A stretch of 64,000 bases of DNA, taken from Streptomyces sp. L2 (lineage in GTDB: Bacteria; Actinomycetota; Actinomycetes; Streptomycetales; Streptomycetaceae). How positions within the stretch are numbered: position 1 is the first letter of the stretch; each line of letters opens with the position of its first letter. Shown here one piece after another: positions 19,129-27,188 of the stretch. Below the pieces are notes generated by a model. It was not told the DNA's origin. It made no database searches and was given only the letters and a program-made list of their open reading frames with translations. The translations under genes were made by a program, and so were the position numbers. The stretch covers positions 4,650,001 to 4,714,000 of the forward strand of contig NZ_QBDT01000001.1 in the NCBI RefSeq assembly GCF_004124325.1, in the 5' to 3' direction.

Positions 19129-19877
19129 CCCAGCAGGCAGACGACGAGGGCGGCGGCGGGCAGGGCGAGGGCGTACGACCACTGCGCCCGGGACGCGGTC
19201 ACCTCGTCGATCACGGGCATCGAACCGGCGTAGCCCCGGCTCACCATGGCCAGGTGCACCCGTTCCCCGCGTTCGTAGGAGCGGATGAACAGGGCGCCGG
19301 CCGACTTCGCCAGCACCCCCCAGTGGCGGACGCCGCGCGCCTCGAAGCCCCGGGACTCGCGGGCGATCCGCATCCGGCGCATCTCGTCGGTGATGACGTC
19401 GCCGTAGCGGATCATGAAGGAGGCGATCTGCACGAGCAGCGGGGGGAGCTTCAGCCGCTGGAGTCCCAGCAGCAGTTCGCGCAGTTCGGTGGTGGCGGCC
19501 AGCAGCACGGACGCGGCGACCCCCAGGGTGCCCTTGGCGAGCACGTTCCAGGCGCCCCACAGTCCGTTGACACTCAGGGACAGCCCCAGCACGTGCACCC
19601 GGTCGCCCTCGGCGACGAACGGCATGAGGACGGCGAACGCCACGAACGGGATCTCGATCAGCAGCCGCTTGAGCAGGAAGGCAGCGGGCACGCGCGAGAG
19701 CCGGGCGACGCCGGCGAGCAGGACGGCGTACAGGGCGAACGCCCACATCGCCTCGCGTGGCGTCGACACCACGACGACCACGAAGACGAACACGGCGGCC
19801 AGTTTGGTGTGCGGCGGCAGACCGTGCACGGGCGAGTGCCCGCGCCGGTACAGCCGGTGCGCGTGTCCGGCCCCCAC
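19116..19877 (-). CDS. cbiQ: ECF-type cobalt/nickel transporter transmembrane protein CbiQ
   Basis: A 253-residue membrane protein with about five helices and the long cytoplasmic coupling region bearing RESRGFEARG and MVSRGYAG. These two Ala/Arg-Gly segments are the motifs through which T-components contact the ATPase. The GTG start lies next to the cbiM stop. Spacing and overlaps show one transcript with cbiM and cbiO. Confidence 0.9.
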   Translation of the reverse strand: MGAGHAHRLYRRGHSPVHGLPPHTKLAAVFVFVVVVVSTPREAMWAFALYAVLLAGVARLSRVPAAFLLKRLLIEIPFVAFAVLMPFVAEGDRVHVLGLSLSVNGLWGAWNVLAKGTLGVAASVLLAATTELRELLLGLQRLKLPPLLVQIASFMIRYGDVITDEMRRMRIARESRGFEARGVRHWGVLAKSAGALFIRSYERGERVHLAMVSRGYAGSMPVIDEVTASRAQWSYALALPAAALVVCLLGWML

Positions 19878-19878
19878 C

Positions 19879-20928
19879 TCAGGCGGCCTCGGCGGGTTCG
19901 CCGGTCCGGCGCCGGCGGGAGACCGCCCAGAACACCGTGCTGCCCGCGACGACCGTGACGCCGACGCCGATCACGCCCGCGAGGCCGCCGGACAGCCGGG
20001 CGTCGGCGATGTCCTTCACGCCGTAGCCGGCCAGGGGGGAGTCCTCGGAGGCGTGCGCCCGCTCCTTCTGGTCGATGCCCTTGTCGTGGGCGACCTTCTC
20101 CAGCCCGTCCGGGTTGGCGGAGGCGTAGAAGCTGACGAATCCGGCGAGCAGCAGGGAGGTGAGCAGGCCCGCCGCCCACAGCCGGCGCCGCGAGGTGCGG
20201 GCGGCGACGGGCGCGGTGCCGGTCGCCGGGTCGGCGGGCGCGTCCACCAGCTCGCCGTTCACCCGCAGCTTGAGCCGCTGGTGCAGCCCGCGCGCGCCGT
20301 GCACCAGGTCTGGCCGTACGGCGATGACGGCGCCCACCGTGAGCGCGGTGATCACGGCCTCGCCGATGCCGATCAGCACGTGGACGCCGATCATCGCGGT
20401 CGCCACCTTGCCGAGGGAGACGTCGGTGGTGCCGCCGACCGCGTAGATGAGGGTGAAGGCGACGGCGGCGGCCGGCACCGACACCAGCGCGGCGACGAAG
20501 GAGGCGACAGTCACCGACCGCCGGCCCCGGGGCAGCACCGCGAGGAGCGCGCGGAAGACGGCGTACGACACCACGGTGGTGACGAGCGCCATGTCGGTGA
20601 TGTTCACGCCGAGCGCGGTCAGCCCGCCGTCGGCGAACAGCACCCCCTGCATGAGCAGCACCACCGACACGCACAGCACACCGGTGTACGGGCCGACGAG
20701 GATCGCGGCCAGCGCCCCGCCGAGCAGATGGCCGCTCGTGCCTGCGGCGACCGGGAAGTTGAGCATCTGGACGGCGAAGATGAACGCGGCCACGAGCCCG
20801 GCCAGCGGGGCCGTGCGCTCGTCGAGTTCCCGCCGGGCGCCGCGCAGGCTCACCGCGAGGGCGCCGGCGGCGACCACTCCGGTGACCGCGGACGTGGGGG
20901 CGTCGATGAATCCGTCAGGTACATGCAC
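19879..20928 (-). CDS. cbiM: Cobalt/nickel-binding S-component CbiM with fused PDGLE domain
   Basis: A 349-residue membrane protein starting MHVPDGFID; in CbiM/NikM the mature N-terminus with His2 binds the metal ion. Seven or so hydrophobic segments follow. The C-terminal third (NPDGLEKVAHDKG, then one membrane helix) is a fused PDGLE domain, which replaces the separate CbiN subunit. The GTG at 20928 is leaderless: a TAAAAT -10 box ends 6 nt before it. A Nur-like box overlaps the promoter, so the true cargo may be nickel. Confidence 0.92.
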   Translation of the reverse strand: MHVPDGFIDAPTSAVTGVVAAGALAVSLRGARRELDERTAPLAGLVAAFIFAVQMLNFPVAAGTSGHLLGGALAAILVGPYTGVLCVSVVLLMQGVLFADGGLTALGVNITDMALVTTVVSYAVFRALLAVLPRGRRSVTVASFVAALVSVPAAAVAFTLIYAVGGTTDVSLGKVATAMIGVHVLIGIGEAVITALTVGAVIAVRPDLVHGARGLHQRLKLRVNGELVDAPADPATGTAPVAARTSRRRLWAAGLLTSLLLAGFVSFYASANPDGLEKVAHDKGIDQKERAHASEDSPLAGYGVKDIADARLSGGLAGVIGVGVTVVAGSTVFWAVSRRRRTGEPAEAA

Positions 20929-20934
20929 CCGACG

Positions 20935-20940
20935 ATTTTA
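20935..20940 (-). promoter_or_regulatory. -10 box of a leaderless promoter for cbiMQO
   Basis: Read on the minus strand, TAAAAT ends 6 nt before the GTG of cbiM, which puts the transcript start at the start codon. TTGCAA at 20965-20960 could be the -35 element, with a long 19-nt spacer; it is also half of the Nur-like box. Confidence 0.6.
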
Positions 20941-20948
20941 GGGCCTTG

Positions 20949-20965
20949 TTGCGAATGCTTTGCAA
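20949..20965. promoter_or_regulatory. Nur-like (nickel-responsive) operator upstream of cbiMQO
   Basis: TTGCGA-N5-TTGCAA matches the known Streptomyces Nur box tTGCaa-n5-ttGCAA with one base changed. It overlaps the -35 region of the leaderless cbiM promoter, the place expected for a repressor site. It is inferred that nickel-loaded Nur shuts off this transporter. Confidence 0.6.
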
Positions 20966-21077
20966 GAGAGAGGGAGTCTCACCGCTCGCGGAGGCATGAG
21001 CCGCGGAATATGGGACATTGGATGGGAAGCGGATGCACAGCTTTCGCATCGGTCACACAGCGTGAGAGGGCGGTCCG

Positions 21078-21416
21078 ATGTCGGTAGTCGAACAGTACGC
21101 GCGCGCCCATATCGTCACGGACGAGGAGGACCCGGGAACCGTACCGGTGGTGCTCCGGTACGACCCAGACAGCGATCCACGCTCGGTCCGGGTCGGCCTG
21201 CCCGGTCCGCACGAGTGGACCTTCTCACGCACCCTGCTCGAACGGGGGCTGCGGGCCCCGGCCGCCAGCGGGGACGTGCGGGTCTGGCCGTGCGGACGCG
21301 TCCAGGCCGTCCTCGAATTCCATTCGGACGACGGTGTCGAGGTCGTGCAGTTCGAGTCGAAGGCCCTGATCAGATTCCTCCGCCGGACCTACACCGCCGA
21401 ACCCGTGCACACCTGA
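21078..21416 (+). CDS. ssgE: SsgA-like sporulation/cell-division protein, probably SsgE
   Basis: A 112-residue SALP protein: VPVVLRYDPDSDPRSVRVGL, EWTFSRTLLERGL and GDVRVWPCGRV are family signatures. SALPs occur only in morphologically complex actinomycetes and act in septation and peptidoglycan remodelling during sporulation. The product is somewhat shorter than the usual 130-145 residues. It lies beside a penicillin-binding protein and pmt, the setting of ssgE in Streptomyces, so the E subtype is inferred from neighbourhood. GAGAGGG precedes the ATG. Confidence 0.82.
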   Translation: MSVVEQYARAHIVTDEEDPGTVPVVLRYDPDSDPRSVRVGLPGPHEWTFSRTLLERGLRAPAASGDVRVWPCGRVQAVLEFHSDDGVEVVQFESKALIRFLRRTYTAEPVHT

Positions 21417-21468
21417 CCGAGCGCTCGCGGGCCGGGGCGTGGTTCAGCCGCCACCGGCCGGGCTCCGC

Positions 21469-23136
21469 TCAGCCGCCCATCTTGAGCAGCGCCGCCACCA
21501 TCGGACCGGCCGTGTCGCCGCCGTGACCGCCCGCCTGCACCACACCGGCGGCGGCGAGATCACCCCGGTAGGCCGTGAACCAGCCGTTCGGCTTCTTCTG
21601 CCCGTCGACCTCCGCCGACCCCGTCTTCGCACCGGAGTCCGGGCCGAGGCCCGCCATCGGCTTCGCCGCCGTGCCGTACGCCGCCGTGTACCGCATGACC
21701 TCCTTCAACTGGCTCTGCGTCTTCGCCGACATCGTGCGCGCGGCCTTCGCCAGCGTGCGGTGGTCCACGTCCGGCGACACCAGGTACGGCTGGTGGAAGA
21801 CACCCGACGCCACCGTCGCCGACACCGACGCCATGTTCAGCGGGTTCATCCGCACCCCGCCCTGCCCGATCAGCGAGGCACCCATCTGCGCCCCGCTCTG
21901 CACCGGCACCGAGCCGTCGAAGGACGGCACCCCGATGGACCAGTTGTTCATCCCGAGGCCGTAGACCTGCTGCGCCTCCTTCGTCAGGTCGCTGTTCGAC
22001 AGCTTCGGCGCGAAGTCGATGAACGCGTTGTTGCAGGACGCCCCAAAGCTCAGCTTGAACGAGCCGTGCTTGATCTCGGAGTCCGCGTCGTTGTGGAACG
22101 TCCAGCCGGCCAGCTTGTACGTCTTGGGGCAGGGGTGCTCGGCCTCCGGCGTGACCAGCCCCTTCTCGAACAGCATCGTCGACGTCACGATCTTCATCGT
22201 GGAGCCGGGCGCCAGGGAGCCCTGGAAGCCGACGTTGAAACCGTGGCCGTGGTTCGCGACGGCCAGGATCTCCCCGGTCGACGGGCGCACCACGACCACC
22301 GACGAGCGGTCCTGCTTCGCCACCTGCTGCTCGGCCGCCGCCTGGTAGACCGGGCTGAGCGTCGTCTGCACGGTGCCCGGCGTGCCCTTGCTCAGCTCCA
22401 CCAGCGTCTTGTCGGACAGCTTGGCCGCCTTCGACGCCTTGCCGCGCACCACGCGCAGCTCCACGCCCGCCTTGCCGCCGGCCTTCTTGCCGTACTTCTC
22501 CCGCAGCCCGTCCAGGACCGTGCCCAGCGACGGGTACTTGGCCGCCGTCAGCTCCCCGCCGTGCCGGTCCAGCGCCTTGACCGGCGGGGTGCCGGACTCG
22601 CCGGTGACGAGCGTGTCGCCGTCCTTCAGCTCGGGGTGGACGACGGAGGCGTGCCAGTCGACCAGCGGCCTGCCGTCGCTCGCGCGCCGCACCACGGTGA
22701 GGGAACTGCCGTACGCCAGCGGCTTGCTGTGCCCCTGGTACGACACCGTCGCCCGGACGGAGAACGGCACCTTCGCGCCGGCCGCGGGCTTCGCGGTGAC
22801 GGTGACGTCCTTGATGTGGGCGTCCTTGGTATAGCCGGTGAGCAGGGCCTGGGCGGCGGCGGTGTCGTCGGTGGCGGCGGCCGCGTCGGCGGCCTTGCCC
22901 TGCTGCCAGGCGGTGAGGAAGCGGGTGGAGGCCGTGCGGATCTCGGAGGCCGTCAACGGGCCGGTCTTCACGGCCCGGTGACCGGCCGTGGTCGCCGTCC
23001 GCGCGTCGGCCGCGGCCCCGCCGTCGTACAGCAGGTAGGCGCCGAGCCCGGCGCCCACCGCGACCACGGCGGTCATTGCGCCGAGTACGGCGGGTCTGTT
23101 CGTCCGTCGCTCGGCGACGCGCCTTCTCTTGCCCAC
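21469..23136 (-). CDS. Penicillin-binding protein (class B-like transpeptidase)
   Basis: A 555-residue protein with one N-terminal membrane anchor (about residues 17-40), an NTF2-like/MecA-N-type domain (about 60-170) and a transpeptidase domain. The active serine is in PGSTMK (S312-K315), the SxN-region segment is FGASCNN, and KTG is at 504-506. It cross-links peptidoglycan at the outer membrane face. A TAGGGT -10 element (23210-23205) gives a 5' leader of about 60 nt, and GGAGG precedes the GTG start. It is a core-genome gene next to an SsgA-like partner. Confidence 0.92.
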   Translation of the reverse strand: MGKRRRVAERRTNRPAVLGAMTAVVAVGAGLGAYLLYDGGAAADARTATTAGHRAVKTGPLTASEIRTASTRFLTAWQQGKAADAAAATDDTAAAQALLTGYTKDAHIKDVTVTAKPAAGAKVPFSVRATVSYQGHSKPLAYGSSLTVVRRASDGRPLVDWHASVVHPELKDGDTLVTGESGTPPVKALDRHGGELTAAKYPSLGTVLDGLREKYGKKAGGKAGVELRVVRGKASKAAKLSDKTLVELSKGTPGTVQTTLSPVYQAAAEQQVAKQDRSSVVVVRPSTGEILAVANHGHGFNVGFQGSLAPGSTMKIVTSTMLFEKGLVTPEAEHPCPKTYKLAGWTFHNDADSEIKHGSFKLSFGASCNNAFIDFAPKLSNSDLTKEAQQVYGLGMNNWSIGVPSFDGSVPVQSGAQMGASLIGQGGVRMNPLNMASVSATVASGVFHQPYLVSPDVDHRTLAKAARTMSAKTQSQLKEVMRYTAAYGTAAKPMAGLGPDSGAKTGSAEVDGQKKPNGWFTAYRGDLAAAGVVQAGGHGGDTAGPMVAALLKMGG

Positions 23137-23334
23137 AGCCTCAGTTCCTCCGCACCTTCCCCAGGCCCCCCGCCACCTTCACACACACCCCAACGACGGC
23201 CCTCACCCTAAGGTCCCTGCCCTCCTGGGTGACGTCAGCCGGCGGTCCGTAGCACGCTTGCGACAATCAGAACCCGCGCTCAGTACGCCGGACGGCGTGG
23301 CCCGGCCCGAGCGCGTCGCGGGGACACCCCCTAC

Positions 23335-23363
23335 ACCCACGTATCCAGCCACATCCGCGACCG
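23335..23363. repeat. att copy 1: displaced ancestral end of pmt (core only)
   Basis: A 29-bp sequence beginning ACCCACGTATCC and ending ATCCGCGACCG, identical to the core of copies 2 and 3. Read on the minus strand with 23331-23334 it encodes RSRMWLDTWV and TAG, the last ten residues of Pmt and its stop, with Val as GTG where copies 2 and 3 have GTC. It therefore looks like the pre-insertion gene end. Confidence 0.85.
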
Positions 23364-23668
23364 TGCCGGGTGTTGACGGGCGTGGGCGTCCGTGGCGGGA
23401 TCACCGGCAGGTGATCAACGGGGATCAGACAGGTCCTAGGCGAACGTGCTCGCCGGGGCTGGATAGAGTGGCCCGAGCGGAGGGGAACGGCCCACCCTCT
23501 GACTGCGGATCTAATGGGCCCGCTATCAAATTACCGGACTCGATAGTTGCGCCGTCTGGTGAGGTATTCTGTCCAGCCAAACCTGTACCTGAAGCCATAT
23601 CCGCGAGCGCCCGGAGAATAGGGGTCCGAATATCCGAGTGCAGCGGCCAGGCGAAGGCGAACATTCCG

Positions 23669-23697
23669 CCTGGGTGAGCGTGTCCTACTCACCCAGG
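23669..23697 (-). terminator. Hairpin terminator of the pectate-lyase-fold gene
   Basis: CCTGGGTGAG and CTCACCCAGG are perfect 10-bp arms with a 9-nt loop, about 30 bp downstream of the stop codon at 23726 of the minus-strand gene. A U-tract is not obvious, as is usual in Streptomyces. Confidence 0.65.
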
Positions 23698-23725
23698 CTG
23701 AACTCATTCCCTTGCCTAGTGCATG

Positions 23726-25042
23726 TTAGGGAAATATAACGTTCCCGAAGATTTGGTTAGATTGGTTGGTGGCGTGATTTATGAAGGCATTCTGATGACC
23801 GCTCCCCGATACGACGGTGTTGCTTGAGAACAAGATTACACCGTTTCCGTCGAGCTGTGCGCCGATTGTGGGAGATGAGATGTCGTTACCCGTGATGGTC
23901 ACCTTGGCGCCGCCGTTGACATGGAGTCCGATTCCGCTGTTCCGCACCTGAATTTCGGACCCTGAAATCGTCACATAGTAAGCGCTGTGGATGTCGACTG
24001 CCGATCCGACGTTCGAGCGGAAGTGACCGCCTGACACGTTGATCCAACTGTCTCCGTCGATCCAGAGAGCGGTGATGAGGCTCTGGTTGGTCGTGTTCGT
24101 AAGGGTAACCAGGGTCTTGTCTTGGCTGACGATGCCGAGATTGCAGAAGTCCGTGGTGAGGCCGTCGATCGTCCCCCAGGTACGGCCCTGGTCGGTCCCT
24201 GACAGGAGAACCCCCCAATCCGCACCAAAGATGAAAGCACCGCTCATGTGGAACGCGTCGAGGTGGTTGAGCGCGATGCCGACGCCGCCATTCTGTAAAA
24301 ATGACCCTTTGTAAAGGTTGTTAGGCGTCCAGACTTCCACATTTGAGATCGTCGTTACATCCCATCCGGTATCGATACGCATGCCCAGCTTGGCGACCGC
24401 CGAGATGAACACGTCCTGGATCACCGCGCGCCCCGTGTTGTCGGCAGCCGATTGGATTCCGATCCAAGCGTGCGCGATCTTCACGTCGCTCACTCGGGTT
24501 CCCACCCCGTTGAGGAGGATGGTTGTGGCGTACTGTGTGGGTGTGGCGGAGCCTTCGTCCTGTACGTAGTCGAATACCAGGCCGCTCACTGCGCCACCTT
24601 CTAGGAGGCTGATCGCGCTGCGTGAGGGGTTTGTCGCGAGGATGGTCGGTAGCGAATCCCAGTCGGAGGTGTAGCTTCCGTTGGGCTGCCCGAACATCAG
24701 CTGCTTTGTCAGTGTCAGGGTGTCGGTGATCTTGTAGGTTCCATACGGGACGTAGACCGGGGCCCTCCGGGCGGTCGACTGCGCGATAGCGCACTTGAAG
24801 GCGTTGGTGTCATCGGTGGTGCCGTCACCGACGGCACCACAGTCCCGGACGTTCTCGACCTCTATACCGGTTTTGACGACCTTCCCCTTGCGCACAGTGA
24901 GCTGCTTGGGAGGCCCTGCCGGCATGGTGATCGCGGTGCGCTCCGCCCCTTTGGCTGCGGCTGCTGGCGATATTCCGCCAAACCCGTTGAGGCCGCAGGC
25001 TATGAGTATGAGAGCCAGTAATCGACCAAGCTGTCGACACAT
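23726..25042 (-). CDS. Secreted pectate-lyase-fold (right-handed beta-helix) protein
   Basis: A 438-residue protein with a signal peptide (about residues 1-30, ALILIACGLNGF then SPAAAA). After it, DCGAVGDGTTDDTNAF is the hallmark of the Pectate_lyase_3 superfamily shared by GH28/GH55-like enzymes and phage tailspikes. Asn/Gly/Ser/Val-rich coils (VDIHSAYYVTISGSEIQ, GGAKVTITGNDI) build the helix to the end. The substrate is unknown; a polysaccharide is likely. GAAGGAAG precedes the ATG. Codon use is clearly less GC-biased than outside the island, pointing to transfer. It is the only gene of the left element. Confidence 0.8.
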   Translation of the reverse strand: MCRQLGRLLALILIACGLNGFGGISPAAAAKGAERTAITMPAGPPKQLTVRKGKVVKTGIEVENVRDCGAVGDGTTDDTNAFKCAIAQSTARRAPVYVPYGTYKITDTLTLTKQLMFGQPNGSYTSDWDSLPTILATNPSRSAISLLEGGAVSGLVFDYVQDEGSATPTQYATTILLNGVGTRVSDVKIAHAWIGIQSAADNTGRAVIQDVFISAVAKLGMRIDTGWDVTTISNVEVWTPNNLYKGSFLQNGGVGIALNHLDAFHMSGAFIFGADWGVLLSGTDQGRTWGTIDGLTTDFCNLGIVSQDKTLVTLTNTTNQSLITALWIDGDSWINVSGGHFRSNVGSAVDIHSAYYVTISGSEIQVRNSGIGLHVNGGAKVTITGNDISSPTIGAQLDGNGVILFSSNTVVSGSGHQNAFINHATNQSNQIFGNVIFP

Positions 25043-25402
25043 GCGTCTTCCTTCTCTCGTTCAGCAGTAGCGCGTAGAGTGGCTGCTATACCGGAATAAG
25101 TGAGCAAGTCAAGCCGACCCGATGTCAGGCAAACTATCCCACAACGCAGCAAAGACGGACTTCACGCGCAACGCAATCGGACGTTAAGAAAGACTGCTTT
25201 TCTGTCGACCGTATGACGTCAGTCTCTCAAACGGGACCCATCTTTCACCCGGACGGGTCAAGAGCGTCGTCGAGCGGATCCTGTGCGCGATCACACTGGT
25301 AGAGGCTGGAGGGCACCTCGGGGGCCGTCTTCGGGCCGTCCGATGGGGGCCAACGACGACCTCATGGGGTGAGGGGGTCCTACCCCCGCTCTGACGGCAT
25401 CA
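25043..25402. other. Non-coding right arm of the left element
   Basis: No gene is visible. The part near the pectate-lyase-fold gene is A+T-rich and should hold its promoter. At 25322-25329 and 25333-25340 GGGCCGTC is repeated with an 11-bp period. The 41 bp from 25321 resemble 30526-30565, the equivalent place beside att copy 3 (about 36 matches), as expected for two related element ends. Confidence 0.5.
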
Positions 25403-25497
25403 GCCCAGCTAGACCCACGTATCCAGCCACATCCGCGACCGCCACTGGTCGATCGGGATGGCCGTTCCCGTGTACAGCGGCCAGAAGTAGACGAAGT
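25403..25497. repeat. att copy 2: 95-bp perfect duplicate of the pmt 3' end
   Basis: Identical over 95 bp to 30626-30720: the last 30 or so codons of pmt, its stop and 6 bp beyond. The minus strand would read TAIPIDQWRSRMWLDTWV and stop. Identity ends at 25497/30720. It lacks the rest of the gene, so it is an attachment-site copy and not a second gene. Confidence 0.9.
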
Positions 25498-25502
25498 CTG
25501 CG

Positions 25503-25559
25503 TGATCCGGCCCTGTAGCGCCCCGACCAGGGCGTTAACCTCTGGCCGGGGCCGGATCA
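25503..25559. repeat. Large inverted repeat just inside the right element
   Basis: TGATCCGGCCC (25503-25513) and GGGCCGGATCA (25549-25559) are perfect 11-bp arms, with imperfect CCGACCAG/CTGGCCGG pairing inside. It starts 6 bp after att copy 2. It could be a terminator or a recombination-protein site. Confidence 0.55.
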
Positions 25560-25567
25560 GGCGGCTT

Positions 25568-25586
25568 GGGCCGTCTCTGGGCCGTG
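25568..25586. repeat. GGGCCGTC direct repeat, 11-bp period (putative arm-type site)
   Basis: GGGCCGTC at 25568-25575 and GGGCCGTG at 25579-25586, one helical turn apart. The same pair occurs at 25322/25333 and 30527/30538, each within about 130 bp of an att core, as arm-binding sites of tyrosine integrases often are. Confidence 0.45.
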
Positions 25587-25681
25587 ATCTTGAGGATTCG
25601 ACGCCAGATAGAGGCTGTCGACGGCCTTTCGGGTGCGCCCTTCACCGCTCGGCATGAGGTGCGTGCAGGTCCGGAGCGTGA

Positions 25682-26299
25682 ACCCCGGAGCGCTACCGCA
25701 CCGCTCGGCGGGAGGCCGGCGAAAGCCGTGGCGCCTTTGAGACCGAGATCAAGCGACTCGGGGGCACCCCGCGCGTGGAAACGGCGATCCGTCGCGACAC
25801 CGCACCCGCCTACGTCGCTGAGCTTCTCGACATCACGACCTCCGACCAGACCGTCATCCGCGCCCGGCACATGTACGACGGTGAGCGCCTGGTGCAGCTC
25901 GCCGACTCGTACGTCCCTGTGGACGTGGCGGAGGCCGCCGGGGTCGAGAACCCCGACCCTGGTCTCGGCGGCATCATCAGCCGGATGCGCGACGCGGGGT
26001 TCGAGCAGACCGAAGCAATTGAAGAGATCACGCAGTACCCGGCAACCTCGGTCGAAGCAGAGGCGTTCGGGGTCGAGGTCGGCAGCCAACTGCTTCAGAT
26101 CACGCACACCGGTTACACGAAGACCGGTCGTGCGGTTGAGGTCACCGTTCCCGCCCGTGCTCCAGCAGGCCGGCGGGGCGCTTACCTCAGGCTCCAGGTG
26201 GCAAAGGCAGCGGAAGACTCGAACCCGTCACCTTCTCCAGCTGGCCCTCCCCTCACACGCGAGTCCCGCTGTGCTCGCGCTTTGAGGTGGCGGTCTTGA
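25682..26299 (+). pseudogene. GntR-family (KorSA-like) regulator, truncated
   Basis: From 25682 the frame reads like the linker and UTRA effector domain of a GntR regulator: ERYRTARREAGESRGAFETE, then HMYDGERLVQLADSYVPVDV, and TGYTKTGRAVEVTV. The stop TGA at 25679 lies directly upstream and no winged-helix domain can be found, so the DNA-binding half is missing. After about 26165 the frame leaves the family and runs into integrase-relic DNA. GntR regulators of this kind (KorSA) control conjugation and integrase genes in pSAM2-type elements. Confidence 0.7.
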
Positions 26300-26752
26300 T
26301 GGGCCTGACCATCGCCCGTCCAGTCACGGTCGGCGTGGACGATCCCGCCGCGAAGGGTGAGCTTGCCCCACCCCCTCCTTGGCAAGTGGCACTGCGAAGC
26401 GGTCAATCCAACCGCTTCGGCGGGGCGCATAGCGGCGTAGTACAGGCACCCGAAGAACGCCTCAAGGTGTGCACCGCGCTCGCCTTGCCCCCCGCACGCC
26501 CTCAAGCAGAGCCCGCACCTGACGAGGGTTGGCGACGCTCGCCGGGTCAACCTCCTCGGTCGACTTCGGCGCGGACCACTTCACGGTGGACAGTGGGTTG
26601 ACTGGAACGCTGAAGTAGCGCCGTTCGACCGCGAGCCCCAAGACGTCGCTGAGGCATGCCCGGCGGACAATCGTCCGTCGAAGGCGCCGAGGGCGGCCTT
26701 CCAGCGCTGTGACCAGCGTTTGCGTCCTGCCCGGTGGGATCGACCCGTGCAA
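26230..26752 (-). pseudogene. Tyrosine recombinase/integrase, frameshifted and truncated
   Basis: Two minus-strand frames together spell a Streptomyces integrase. Upstream of 26493 the frame gives AVERRYFSVPVNPLSTVKW and EEVDPASVANPRQVRALL; downstream a second frame gives GERGAHLEAFFGCLYYAAMR and PAEAVGLTASQCHLPRRGW. The break is at a run of six C (26488-26493; G on the coding strand), a one-base shift. The C-terminal catalytic part (HxxR and the nucleophilic Tyr) is absent because the sequence ends near the GntR relic. It should be inactive. Confidence 0.75.
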
Positions 26753-27188
26753 CTATTCACAAGCGCACAACTTTGTACCATGTGCCCGCGATTGCCGATC
26801 TGCGGCTATATGCGGGCGCGGAGCGAGGAGGTTTACTCCAGGTAGGCACTGGTTTCAGTGGTTGATAAGTGCCTGCCTGCGGTCGGGTTGTTCAGCCCTG
26901 GGGAGCTAGCGCCTGGCTGTGGTTCATTGCATAGGCAGCGAATGAGTACCAGTGATGGGCTGAATCGTCGATGTTCGGACCGGTGGCACTCAGGTATCTC
27001 GTGGCCGTTACGGTGGATTCGCAAGTCTACTCAGGGAGCAGCGGTAGAAACTCCTGCTAGAGGGTCTTGTGCCGTCCATGGCTCGACAATTCATATCAAT
27101 TCTGACTGACGGCTCATCAAGATGCTGCCATATTCTGATGAGCTGTCGTAGCCGGATAACTCTGAAAACCATGTCGCTAGGAGGGTGG
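26753..27188. other. Non-coding leader region before the type III PKS gene
   Basis: About 430 bp without a credible gene; the small frames here lack ribosome sites and family features. An inverted repeat AGGCACT/AGTGCCT lies at 26844-26850 and 26868-26874. It must hold the promoter of the polyketide cassette; no box was convincing enough to call. Confidence 0.4.

Noticed and set aside
20929..21077. Cobalamin riboswitch before cbiM
   Set aside because: The gap is under 150 nt, the promoter is leaderless and no B12-box-like sequence was seen.
23425..23664. 79-codon minus frame between the terminator and att copy 1
   Set aside because: Lies downstream of a terminator, with no ribosome site or similarity.
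25403..25497. tRNA gene as integration site
   Set aside because: The repeated sequence folds into no tRNA and is fully explained as the pmt 3' end.
26858..27109. Small + frame before the type III PKS gene
   Set aside because: No ribosome site, poor codon bias and no recognisable domain.
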